This document shows, piece by piece, positions 16,009 through 22,815 of a stretch of DNA of 64,000 nucleotides (the stretch's first letter is position 1; every line of letters starts with the position of its first letter). The position numbers and the translations under genes were made by a program. Under the pieces are notes generated by a model. That model saw nothing but the letters and a program-made list of their open reading frames with translations, made no database searches and was not told where the DNA came from. Source of the stretch: Flavobacterium branchiicola (lineage in GTDB: Bacteria > Bacteroidota > Bacteroidia > Flavobacteriales > Flavobacteriaceae); contig NZ_JAGYWA010000008.1 in NCBI RefSeq assembly GCF_018383905.1, positions 124,001 through 188,000 on the forward strand, read 5' to 3'.

Positions 16009-16914
16009 ATGGTAAACTTAGAATGGTACAGAACGTTTAAAGCGGTTTATAAAAATGGTAATTTTTCGTTAGCTGCAAAAGAGTTATTTATGAGTCAGCC
16101 TGCCGTTAGTCAGCAGATTTCTATGTTGGAAGCTCATGTTGGAAATAAATTATTTAATCGAAAATCAAAAGGAGTAGAGCCAACAGAATATGCTAAGTTA
16201 CTCAATAATTTGATTATAGATGCATTAGAACGTCTTGAAAATGTGGAAACTAGCTTCAGGACAAAAGCTGAAGATGCCAATAGGTTAATTTCAATTGGAG
16301 TTTCGCAACATCTTTTTGGCTGTATTGGAGATCTTTTAATTTCGAAATTTGATTTAATCGATTTTACTTTTGCAGACAATGATGCCCTTTTTGAATTGGT
16401 AGATGCTAAAAAACTTGATTTTGCAATTGTTACCAAAGGCTTTGAAACATTTGATACCGTATACGAAATTGTAGGAAAAATTAAGTTGATTATGGTTGCG
16501 CCAACAAATCAGGATGTGACTGAATTTCGTCAGCGCTTAAAAGCAGATAATTTTGCAGAAATTGAGCAATGGCTTAACGAACAAAAATGGTACAGTCATG
16601 ACGCACGAATTCCGCATATAAAATTATTCTGGCTTCATGCTTTCAATAAAAAAAGACCTTCGATGGTGCCCAATTATATTATTCCCTCTGAATCGGAAAT
16701 GCTTAAAATTCTGGCAAAGAATGAAGGTGTAGCAGTAACCTGGAATTGTAATGCGAGAAGATATATTCAGGAAAACAAATTACAGCTTTTATGGAACAGT
16801 TTTCATGTGCCGGAAGAATTTGTATATGTCTTAACAACCAAGAACAATAAATCGAATACTTTTTTTGATGTTATTTCTAAGGAATTAAAATTGTTTTTCG
16901 GGAATAGATTGTAA
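16009..16914 (+). CDS. LysR family transcriptional regulator
   Basis: 301 aa, family length. An N-terminal winged helix-turn-helix (about 3-62) reads FKAVYKNGNFSLAAKELFMSQPAVSQQISMLE, followed by the dimer helix and a two-lobed effector domain (about 90-298; LISIGVSQHLFGCIG, VAVTWNCNARRYI). LysR proteins usually control the divergent neighbour and themselves. Here that is the exported DJ-1-like gene, 86 bp away. The effector domain gives no clue to the ligand that I can read. An oxidative or carbonyl signal is a guess from context only. Confidence 0.92.
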   Translation: MVNLEWYRTFKAVYKNGNFSLAAKELFMSQPAVSQQISMLEAHVGNKLFNRKSKGVEPTEYAKLLNNLIIDALERLENVETSFRTKAEDANRLISIGVSQHLFGCIGDLLISKFDLIDFTFADNDALFELVDAKKLDFAIVTKGFETFDTVYEIVGKIKLIMVAPTNQDVTEFRQRLKADNFAEIEQWLNEQKWYSHDARIPHIKLFWLHAFNKKRPSMVPNYIIPSESEMLKILAKNEGVAVTWNCNARRYIQENKLQLLWNSFHVPEEFVYVLTTKNNKSNTFFDVISKELKLFFGNRL

Positions 16915-16972
16915 AAAAAGGATCTGTTTTGCGGTAAAAGGATGTTAAAAAATCAGAATTATTCTCTTATTT

Positions 16973-17003
16973 TTTGACCGAGTTTTTTTAAGAATTATCT
17001 TTG
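16973..17003 (+). promoter_or_regulatory. Canonical promoter of the PKD lipoprotein gene
   Basis: TTTG (16973-16976), 19 bp, TATCTTTG (16996-17003): an exact match to the Bacteroidota consensus, 27 bp before the start codon. It is the clearest vegetative promoter in the window. Confidence 0.8.
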
Positions 17004-17030
17004 TGAGATATACCACTAAATTTTCCAATT

Positions 17031-17387
17031 ATGAGAAAGATTGCAACAATTTTAATGTTTACTCTGGTATTTTTTGCCAGTAATTCTTGCAGTAAAAAGG
17101 ACGATGAGGAAATCGTTGATTGTTTTGCACAACAAATTTATATGAAGGTGCATAACGCTACAGATGCTACTAATCCAAAGTTAATGAATTATTCAGCCAC
17201 CTATAGTGGAGATGGGACGTTAACTGGTGTAAAATGGAATTTTGGTGACGGAACAACCGGTACCGGAACTGAAGTGACACATACGTACAGTGCAGCTGGA
17301 ACCTATGATGCTTCTGCCGAAATAACGGTTAAAAAAGGGGGATCAGCATGTACTTCAACAATTAAAAGACCTGTTACGATAAACTAA
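17031..17387 (+). CDS. Small PKD-domain lipoprotein
   Basis: 118 aa. The signal sequence ends in the lipobox SNSC (Cys20), followed by an acidic linker (SKKDDEEIVD). One PKD domain (about 40-116) shows the hallmark WNFGDGTTGTGTEVTHTYSAAGTYDASAEITV. PKD domains are Ig-like folds that mediate contact with sugars or proteins at the surface. With no catalytic domain attached, it is a stand-alone surface module. It is monocistronic, with its own canonical promoter and a strong terminator at 17411-17447. Confidence 0.88.
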   Translation: MRKIATILMFTLVFFASNSCSKKDDEEIVDCFAQQIYMKVHNATDATNPKLMNYSATYSGDGTLTGVKWNFGDGTTGTGTEVTHTYSAAGTYDASAEITVKKGGSACTSTIKRPVTIN

Positions 17388-17410
17388 AGAAACAGGGAGC
17401 ATGATAATTA

Positions 17411-17447
17411 AGAGAGCCAGTTTTATAATTTATAAAACTGGCTCTCT
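17411..17447 (+). terminator. Strong hairpin terminator
   Basis: A 17-bp perfect stem (17411-17427 / 17431-17447, AGAGAGCCAGTTTTATA) with a 3-base loop follows the PKD lipoprotein gene, with a short T-rich tail. It separates that gene from the NAD/ADP-ribose block. Confidence 0.8.
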
Positions 17448-17452
17448 TTCGT

Positions 17453-17460
17453 TATATTTG
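17453..17460 (+). promoter_or_regulatory. -7 box for the NrtR-type regulator gene
   Basis: TATATTTG lies 19 bp ahead of the start at 17480 and just after the terminator stem. No TTTGCGT palindrome is found here, so the regulator gene does not carry the operator seen in front of the prs-like gene. Confidence 0.55.
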
Positions 17461-17479
17461 TCTACTATTATTTTTAAGT

Positions 17480-18172
17480 ATGAAAGATTTACAAAATATT
17501 AGAATTGCGGTTGATGCTATTGTTTTTGGATATAAAAGCAATGATTTATATGTACTGTTAATTGAACAGAAATTTGGTTCTGCAGATAAGTATTGGGCAT
17601 TGCCCGGTGGTTTGGTTCAGAATGACGAATCATTAAGTGATGCGGTTATTCGTGAATTGCATGAAGAAACCAATGTACAACTGACTTTTATGGAACAATT
17701 ATACACTTTTGGAGATGATATTCACAGAGATTCGAGAAATCGTGTTATTTCAGTGGCATATTATGCTTTAGTAGATGCTTCAAATCTGGAAATCAAAGCC
17801 GACACAGATGCCGAAAGAGTACAATGGTTTAAAATAAATGAGATCCCGCCTTTGGCATTTGATCATAATTTGATTTTAGAAAAAGCGATTGCCAGACTAA
17901 AAGCAAAATTGACCTACGAACCAATTGGTTTCGATTTACTTCCTGAAGAATTCTTATTTTCTGATCTGGAGAATCTTTATTGTACCATTTTGGAAAAAGA
18001 AATTGATAGAAGAAACTTCAGAAAAAAAATACTCAGCTACGGTATTTTAGAGCAAACTGATAATTTTTCTCCCATAAAAAGTGGCAGACCAGCAAAGCTA
18101 TTTAAGTTTAATAAGCAGGAATACAATGCTTTAATTGAAAATGGTTTTCACTTCGAAATAAAGTTTGCGTAA
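17480..18172 (+). CDS. nrtR: NrtR-type regulator: Nudix domain fused to winged helix
   Basis: 230 aa. A Nudix domain (about 5-145) carries a box reading GGLVQNDE..RELHEETNV; the REuxEE core is intact, but the usual Gly near the end is Asn. A C-terminal domain (about 150-228; FRKKILSYGILEQTD, GRPAKLFKFNKQEY) has the winged-helix form of NrtR repressors. Characterised NrtR proteins repress NAD-metabolism genes and let go of DNA when ADP-ribose or a related compound binds the Nudix domain. Here the gene heads a run of NAD salvage and ADP-ribose genes, and paired palindromes follow its stop codon. The residues needed for hydrolysis look mostly present, so weak enzyme activity is possible. Confidence 0.88.
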   Translation: MKDLQNIRIAVDAIVFGYKSNDLYVLLIEQKFGSADKYWALPGGLVQNDESLSDAVIRELHEETNVQLTFMEQLYTFGDDIHRDSRNRVISVAYYALVDASNLEIKADTDAERVQWFKINEIPPLAFDHNLILEKAIARLKAKLTYEPIGFDLLPEEFLFSDLENLYCTILEKEIDRRNFRKKILSYGILEQTDNFSPIKSGRPAKLFKFNKQEYNALIENGFHFEIKFA

Positions 18173-18184
18173 TTTTTACGCAAA
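18164..18184. promoter_or_regulatory. Candidate NrtR operator 1
   Basis: A 21-bp perfect palindrome TTTGCGTAA-N3-TTACGCAAA overlaps the nrtR stop codon (18170-18172). It shares its outer heptamers with operator 2. The centre-to-centre distance is 52 bp, about five helical turns, so bound dimers would sit on the same face. Confidence 0.7.
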
Positions 18185-18188
18185 ATAA

Positions 18189-18219
18189 ATTGTTTATTTA
18201 AAATTAAATTCTACATTTG
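18189..18219 (+). promoter_or_regulatory. Promoter of the NAD/ADP-ribose operon
   Basis: ATTG (18189-18192), 19 bp, TACATTTG (18212-18219), fitting the Bacteroidota consensus with correct spacing. The -7 box shares its last four bases with operator 2, so repressor binding would block it. Confidence 0.7.
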
Positions 18220-18236
18220 CGTATAATTAACGCAAA
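18216..18236. promoter_or_regulatory. Candidate NrtR operator 2
   Basis: A 21-bp palindrome TTTGCGT-N7-ACGCAAA covers the end of the -7 box and the expected transcription start. It has the same half-sites as operator 1 and ends 10 bp before the prs-like start codon. Confidence 0.72.
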
Positions 18237-18246
18237 CTAAAAAACT

Positions 18247-19077
18247 ATGATACTAAATCTTGACCCCAAATTCACTCCTTTTCACAATCAGGAAGAAATC
18301 AAATTTCAAAGTTTTACATTTTCTGGCGGAGAACCACATATTAAAATTGCAGATTTCGATTCAAACAGAAAAGTTACAATTACACACAGATTGAATTCAT
18401 TTAACGATTTAGGTTTGTTGTGCGTTACGGTTGATGCTTTACGCAGAATGGATGTTAAAATTATTGACCTTTTTATTCCTTACTTTCCAGCAGCGAGACA
18501 AGATCGTGTTATGATTCCGGGTGAACCTTTATCTGTAAAGGTATATGCTGATATTATTAATGCTATGCAGTTAAACAAAGTTTTTGTTTTTGATGCGCAT
18601 TCAGAAGTGACTCCAGCTTTATTGAATAATAGTACTGTAATTCCGAACTATACTTTTATCGCAGCAGTTTTAAATAGAATTGGTGATAATGTAAAACTTA
18701 TTTCTCCGGATGGCGGCGCTCTAAAAAAAATCTACAAAGTATCTGAATTTTTAGGCGGAGTTGAAGTAGTAGAATGCAGTAAAAGCCGTGACGTAAAAAC
18801 AGGAAGATTGTCTGGATTTAAAGTTTACAATGATGATTTGCAGGGAATGGATTGCTTAATTGTAGATGATATTTGCGACGGAGGAGGAACTTTTGTAGGA
18901 CTGGCAGAAGAACTGAAAAAGAAAAACGCCGGAAAATTATACTTAGCTGTAAGCCACGGCATTTTTAATAAAGGTTTTGAAGTTTTGAATTGTTTCGACG
19001 GCATTTTCACAACGAATTCTTTTAAAGATTTTGAAGGTGAAAGTGTTCAGGTAATTGATTTAAATCAATTAGTATAA
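18247..19077 (+). CDS. Short ribose-phosphate pyrophosphokinase-like enzyme (Prs or Adps-like)
   Basis: 276 aa, clearly shorter than housekeeping Prs (about 310). The shape is that of a PRPP synthetase: an N-terminal domain with PYFPAARQDRVMIPGEPLSVKVYAD (ATP site around Arg89-Asp91), VFDAHSEVTP, SPDGGALKK, and the PRPP loop VDDICDGGGTF near residue 205. That loop differs from the housekeeping form (DTAGT). Standard chemistry would be ribose-5-phosphate plus ATP to PRPP. In phage NARP1 systems a Prs homologue (Adps) instead pyrophosphorylates ADP-ribose. The company of ADP-ribose-releasing enzymes and a NAMPT gene makes either role plausible. It is the first gene after the operators; the next starts 20 bp later. 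Confidence 0.88.
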   Translation: MILNLDPKFTPFHNQEEIKFQSFTFSGGEPHIKIADFDSNRKVTITHRLNSFNDLGLLCVTVDALRRMDVKIIDLFIPYFPAARQDRVMIPGEPLSVKVYADIINAMQLNKVFVFDAHSEVTPALLNNSTVIPNYTFIAAVLNRIGDNVKLISPDGGALKKIYKVSEFLGGVEVVECSKSRDVKTGRLSGFKVYNDDLQGMDCLIVDDICDGGGTFVGLAEELKKKNAGKLYLAVSHGIFNKGFEVLNCFDGIFTTNSFKDFEGESVQVIDLNQLV

Positions 19078-19097
19078 ACTAACCTTAAATTGTAAAA

Positions 19098-19937
19098 ATG
19101 ATACTAGAGGCAGCAATTGGTGATGCATACGGTGCAGGATTTGAATTTCAGGAGTTAGATTATATTATTAAAAACAATGATTTAACCCAATATCATAGAC
19201 ATGGTATGTATACAGAAATCTATAAAAGATATACTGATGATACACAAATGGCAATTGCAATTTCGGAATTACTATTAGAAGAAGAAAACTGGAATGAAGT
19301 AAAAGTTGCCGATAAGTTTGTGGAAGTTTTTCACAGAGATAAAAGAAGAGGCTATTCAGACCGGGTTTATAATGCTTTGGATGCCAGTAAAAACGGAGCT
19401 GATTTTCTGAAAAATATCGATAATAGAAGCAATGGTAATGGATCTGCAATGCGTGCTTACTCTATCGGACTTTTAAAAGATATCAATCAGATACTTGATT
19501 TTTGTGAGATTCAGGCGAAAACATCTCATGATACTATTGAAGGTATTAGCTGTGCAAAAAGAATAGCATTGGCGGTTCATTTCTACAAGTATAAAGTAGG
19601 AGACAAAGGCTCTCTGATAGATTTTATAAACGATACTTTAAAAGAAAAAGAAGTATACAAAGTAACCTCTCCAATAGATATGCACGGTTATTTTACCACT
19701 CAGTCAGTTATTAAAATAGTTTCTGAAGCAGATTCCATTCAAGATTGCTTAAAAAGAGGCATTGATTACGGTGGAGATACAGATACGGTTGCAGCGTTAT
19801 GTATGGCAATATTAAGCCAGAAAGAAAATTGCAATAAACAATTGCCCGAATTTTTATATTCTGAATTAGAAAACGGTACCTACGGGAAAGATTTTCTAAT
19901 CGGATTAGATATGAAACTTATCGGGAAGTTCAAATAA
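19098..19937 (+). CDS. ADP-ribosylglycohydrolase family protein (first copy)
   Basis: 279 aa. A DraG/ARH-type all-helical enzyme: AAIGDAYGAGFEFQE, the metal-binding YTDDTQM (about 49-55), NGNGSAMRAYSIGLL, and the second metal motif YGGDTDTVAALCMA near the C-terminus. All expected acidic metal ligands are visible. The family removes ADP-ribose from arginine or other residues, and some members cleave ADP-ribosyl nucleic acid or free ADP-ribose derivatives. It shares the operon with a second, diverged copy at 21864 (313 aa), so the two likely differ in substrate. The N-terminus is compact, beginning directly at the first helix. Confidence 0.92.
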   Translation: MILEAAIGDAYGAGFEFQELDYIIKNNDLTQYHRHGMYTEIYKRYTDDTQMAIAISELLLEEENWNEVKVADKFVEVFHRDKRRGYSDRVYNALDASKNGADFLKNIDNRSNGNGSAMRAYSIGLLKDINQILDFCEIQAKTSHDTIEGISCAKRIALAVHFYKYKVGDKGSLIDFINDTLKEKEVYKVTSPIDMHGYFTTQSVIKIVSEADSIQDCLKRGIDYGGDTDTVAALCMAILSQKENCNKQLPEFLYSELENGTYGKDFLIGLDMKLIGKFK

Positions 19938-19946
19938 ATAGAAAAA

Positions 19947-20474
19947 ATGAAATACAATATAGATAACATAGTTCCAGAAAGTAAATTTTTATTTTTCTGG
20001 GGACATCAGCCGAATAAAGACGGAAGCATTTCTAAAACCTGTTTTAGTCAGTGGTGGTTAAGTTCTTTTGATGTTGAAGGAATAACCTATAAAACCGCTG
20101 AACACTGGATGATGGCTAAAAAAGCGGAGTTGTTTCAGGATAAGGAAATTTTCAATAAAATACTGAAGGTAAATTCTCCCGCGGAAGCCAAAAAGTTAGG
20201 TCGTTTGGTTAAAAATTACGATGATAAAGTATGGCTGGCAAATAGATATGAAATCGTTAAAGAAGGAAATTATCATAAGTTTAGTCAAAACCCAGATTTG
20301 AAAGTGTTTTTACTGAATACGAATGATAGAGTTTTGGTAGAAGCAAGTCCGGTAGATCCGATTTGGGGAATAGGAATGGGGGGCGATCATAAAGATGTTT
20401 TCAATCCAAAAGCCTGGAAAGGATTAAATCTTTTAGGTTTTGCGTTGATGGAAGTTAGGGATGAATTGAAATAA
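19947..20474 (+). CDS. NADAR family protein (YbiA-like N-glycosidase)
   Basis: 175 aa. NADAR signature segments: FSQWWLSSFDVEGITYKTAEHWMMAKKA split across about 31-58, LGRLVKNYDDKVW, and VEASPVDPIWGIGMGGDH near residue 132. NADAR enzymes hydrolyse N-glycosidic bonds. YbiA acts on riboflavin pathway intermediates, and other members remove ADP-ribose from guanine bases. Placed between a DraG-like gene and kptA, the ADP-ribosyl-guanine role is favoured here. It starts 9 bp after the DraG-like stop. After it comes a 116-bp gap with two palindromic repeats. Confidence 0.9.
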   Translation: MKYNIDNIVPESKFLFFWGHQPNKDGSISKTCFSQWWLSSFDVEGITYKTAEHWMMAKKAELFQDKEIFNKILKVNSPAEAKKLGRLVKNYDDKVWLANRYEIVKEGNYHKFSQNPDLKVFLLNTNDRVLVEASPVDPIWGIGMGGDHKDVFNPKAWKGLNLLGFALMEVRDELK

Positions 20475-20495
20475 ACTGATCAGAGCAATTAAAAA

Positions 20496-20565
20496 TTGTT
20501 CCATCGGAACATTTCATCGGTAGAACAAATGATTATTAGAATACCAAGATGTTCCGTAGGAACAT
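20496..20565. repeat. Two TGTTCC/GGAACA palindromic repeats inside the NAD operon
   Basis: Copies at 20496-20512 (TTGTTCCATCGGAACAT) and 20549-20565 (ATGTTCCGTAGGAACAT), each with a tail like CATCGGTAGAA or GATTGGTAAAA. The second tail runs into the leader of kptA. They match the pair at 5992-6068. Confidence 0.75.
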
Positions 20566-20590
20566 TTGATTGGTAAAAAAAAAAGAAAAA

Positions 20591-21133
20591 ATGAATGAAA
20601 AAATAGCAAAAAGCGTCAGCAAGTTTTTGAGTCTGGTGCTTAGACATTCGCCCGAAACCATCGGATTAAAATTAGACGAAAATGGATGGGCAGATGTAGA
20701 GGAATTAATTGAAAAATGTAGTCAAAAAGGGAATAAGTTAGATGCTGAACTTTTAGATTACGTTGTAGAAAATAACGATAAAAAGCGTTTTGCTTTTAAC
20801 GATGATAAAACCAAAATCCGTGCAAGTCAGGGACATTCCATTTCAGTTGAACTGAATTTGGCTGAAACAGAACCTTTAGAATATTTGTATCACGGAACTG
20901 TCGGGAAATTTATGGAAAACATTCGTAAAGAAGGTTTGAAAAAAATGAGCCGTCAGCATGTACATTTAAGCAAAGACAAAGAAACAGCAATAAAAGTGGG
21001 GAGTAGAAGAGGAGTGCCTCAGATTTTAACCATCAGAAGCGGCGCCATGCAAAGAGACGGATATAAATTTTATTTATCCGAAAATAATGTCTGGCTGACA
21101 GATGAAGTTCCGGCAAAGTACATTGAATTTTAA
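20591..21133 (+). CDS. kptA: RNA 2'-phosphotransferase (Tpt1/KptA)
   Basis: 180 aa from the ATG at 20591; an upstream TTG at 20570 is in frame but lies in a repeat tail and is poly-Lys, so it is rejected. The enzyme uses NAD to remove an RNA 2'-phosphate, giving ADP-ribose 1'',2''-cyclic phosphate and nicotinamide. The catalytic set is visible: Arg18-His19 (VLRHS), Arg77 (IRASQGHS) and Arg139/140 (GSRRG), with YHGT and HVHLS between. The N-terminal lobe is a winged helix and the C-terminal lobe an ART-like fold. It lies 2 bp before a metallophosphatase gene, which may process its product. Confidence 0.95.
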   Translation: MNEKIAKSVSKFLSLVLRHSPETIGLKLDENGWADVEELIEKCSQKGNKLDAELLDYVVENNDKKRFAFNDDKTKIRASQGHSISVELNLAETEPLEYLYHGTVGKFMENIRKEGLKKMSRQHVHLSKDKETAIKVGSRRGVPQILTIRSGAMQRDGYKFYLSENNVWLTDEVPAKYIEF

Positions 21134-21135
21134 AA

Positions 21136-21867
21136 ATGAAAAGAACATTAGTTTTTGGAGATATTCATGGCGGATTAAAAGCTTTGGTTCAATTGCTGAA
21201 CCGCGTTGCTCCATTAGAAAATGACCGACTTATTTTCTTAGGTGATTATGTCGATGGCTGGAGCGAATCAGCGCAGGTTATTGAATTTCTTATTAGCTTA
21301 TCTCAAAAACATGAATGTATTTTTATAAAAGGGAATCACGATGTTTGGTGTCAGGAATGGTTAATCAATGATGTTATAAACGAAATTTGGTTTTTGCATG
21401 GTGGAAAATCGACTATAGAAAGTTATCAGGATATTGATCTTTCAGGAAAACAAAGACATGTTGATTTCTTTAATAAAATGAAAGACTATTTTGTCGATGA
21501 AAACAAAAATCTTTTTATTCATGCCGGATTTTCATCCATGCATGGGCCTGAAAAAGAACATTACCAAACCAATTTTTCGTGGGACAGAACGTTATGGGAA
21601 ATGGCTTTGACAATGGATAAACGAATTAAAAAAGATTCACTTTTATATCCAAAAAGATTATTACTTTATAATGAAATTTATATCGGTCACACGCCAACAC
21701 TTCATTATGATGTCGAAACCCCAATGCAAGGATGTAATGTCTGGAATATAGATACAGGAGCAGCCTTTTATGGAAAATTATCCTGCATCGCTATAGAAAC
21801 AAAAGAATTTTGGCAAAGTGATGTTGTGCAAATATTCTATCCTAATGAAAAAGGAAGAAATAAATGA
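21136..21867 (+). CDS. Calcineurin-like metallophosphatase (PP1/PrpE-like)
   Basis: 243 aa. All metal motifs are present in order: GDIHG (8-12), GDYVDG (about 37-42), GNHDVW (about 66-71), HAGF (about 133-136) and GHTPT (about 186-190). The pattern matches bacterial serine/threonine-type phosphatases and the dinucleoside tetraphosphatase branch. It begins 2 bp after kptA and overlaps the next gene by 4 bp (ATGA), so all three are translationally linked. A role in dephosphorylating the ADP-ribose phosphate made by KptA is an inference from this linkage. Protein phosphatase or Ap4A hydrolase are alternatives. Confidence 0.9.
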   Translation: MKRTLVFGDIHGGLKALVQLLNRVAPLENDRLIFLGDYVDGWSESAQVIEFLISLSQKHECIFIKGNHDVWCQEWLINDVINEIWFLHGGKSTIESYQDIDLSGKQRHVDFFNKMKDYFVDENKNLFIHAGFSSMHGPEKEHYQTNFSWDRTLWEMALTMDKRIKKDSLLYPKRLLLYNEIYIGHTPTLHYDVETPMQGCNVWNIDTGAAFYGKLSCIAIETKEFWQSDVVQIFYPNEKGRNK

Positions 21868-22805
21868 TGAGAAATAAAATAGAATCAGGTTTATTTGGAG
21901 TCGCAGTTGGTGATGCTTTAGGAGTTCCTGTTGAATTTAAATCCAGAACTTATTTAAAAGAAAATCCGGTTACTGAAATGTTTGGTTTTGGAAGCCACCA
22001 TCAGCCAATAGGAACGTGGAGTGACGATAGTTCCCTTGCTTTTTGTCTTGCAGAAAGTTTATCTGTAGGTTATGATTTAAATGATATCGCTAGAAATTTT
22101 GTCAAATGGTATAATGCGGATTTATGGACGCCACATGGGCAAGTTTTTGATATCGGAATAGCGACACGACATGCTATTCTTAATATAGGGAAAGGATATC
22201 AACCTGATTTATGCGGAGGATTTTCTGAAAGTGATAACGGAAATGGATCTTTGATGCGCATTTTACCATTGGTTTTTTATCTTCAAAAAGAAAACAATAT
22301 TAATGTCGTTTATCAAAGTGTAAAAGAAGTCTCCTCGATTACGCACGCACATTTCAGATCTGTATTCGCTTGTTTTATTTATGTGGTATATTGTTTGGAA
22401 ATTTTAAGAGATAAAGATAAATTCGAAGCTTATAAAGACATGCAATTTGTCCTTTCTAAATTTCTGGAAGACAAAAGTTTTAATCCTGTTGAGATTGCTT
22501 TGTTTGATAAGATTTTAAAAAATGATATTTCAAAATATGATGAAAGTGAAATTCAATCTTCGGGTTATGTTCTTCATAGTTTAGAAGCTAGTATTTGGTC
22601 TTTTTTAAATTCTAATTCATATCAAGAAACAGTTATTAAAGCAGTAAATTTAGGTGAAGATACAGATACAACTGCAGCGATTGCAGGAGGGTTAGCAGGA
22701 ATTTATTATGGAATCGATGATATTCCACAAAAATGGATGGAATGTTTAGCGAGAGCAAATGATATAAAAGATTTAGCGGAACGTTTAGCATTAAAATTAA
22801 AATAA
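21864..22805 (+). CDS. ADP-ribosylglycohydrolase family protein (second copy)
   Basis: 313 aa, starting with the ATGA overlap of the phosphatase stop. DraG-type motifs: SGLFGVAVGDALGVPVEF, the metal site WSDDSSLAF (Thr of the usual TDD is Ser here), NGNGSLMRILPL, SSITHAHFRS and the second metal site GEDTDTTAAIAGGLAGIYYG. It is longer and more typical than the 19098 copy, and the low identity between them argues against recent duplication. Likely function is ADP-ribose removal from protein or nucleic acid in the cytoplasm. The NAMPT gene follows after 10 bp. Confidence 0.93.
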   Translation: MMRNKIESGLFGVAVGDALGVPVEFKSRTYLKENPVTEMFGFGSHHQPIGTWSDDSSLAFCLAESLSVGYDLNDIARNFVKWYNADLWTPHGQVFDIGIATRHAILNIGKGYQPDLCGGFSESDNGNGSLMRILPLVFYLQKENNINVVYQSVKEVSSITHAHFRSVFACFIYVVYCLEILRDKDKFEAYKDMQFVLSKFLEDKSFNPVEIALFDKILKNDISKYDESEIQSSGYVLHSLEASIWSFLNSNSYQETVIKAVNLGEDTDTTAAIAGGLAGIYYGIDDIPQKWMECLARANDIKDLAERLALKLK

Positions 22806-22815
22806 TAAAAAATAT

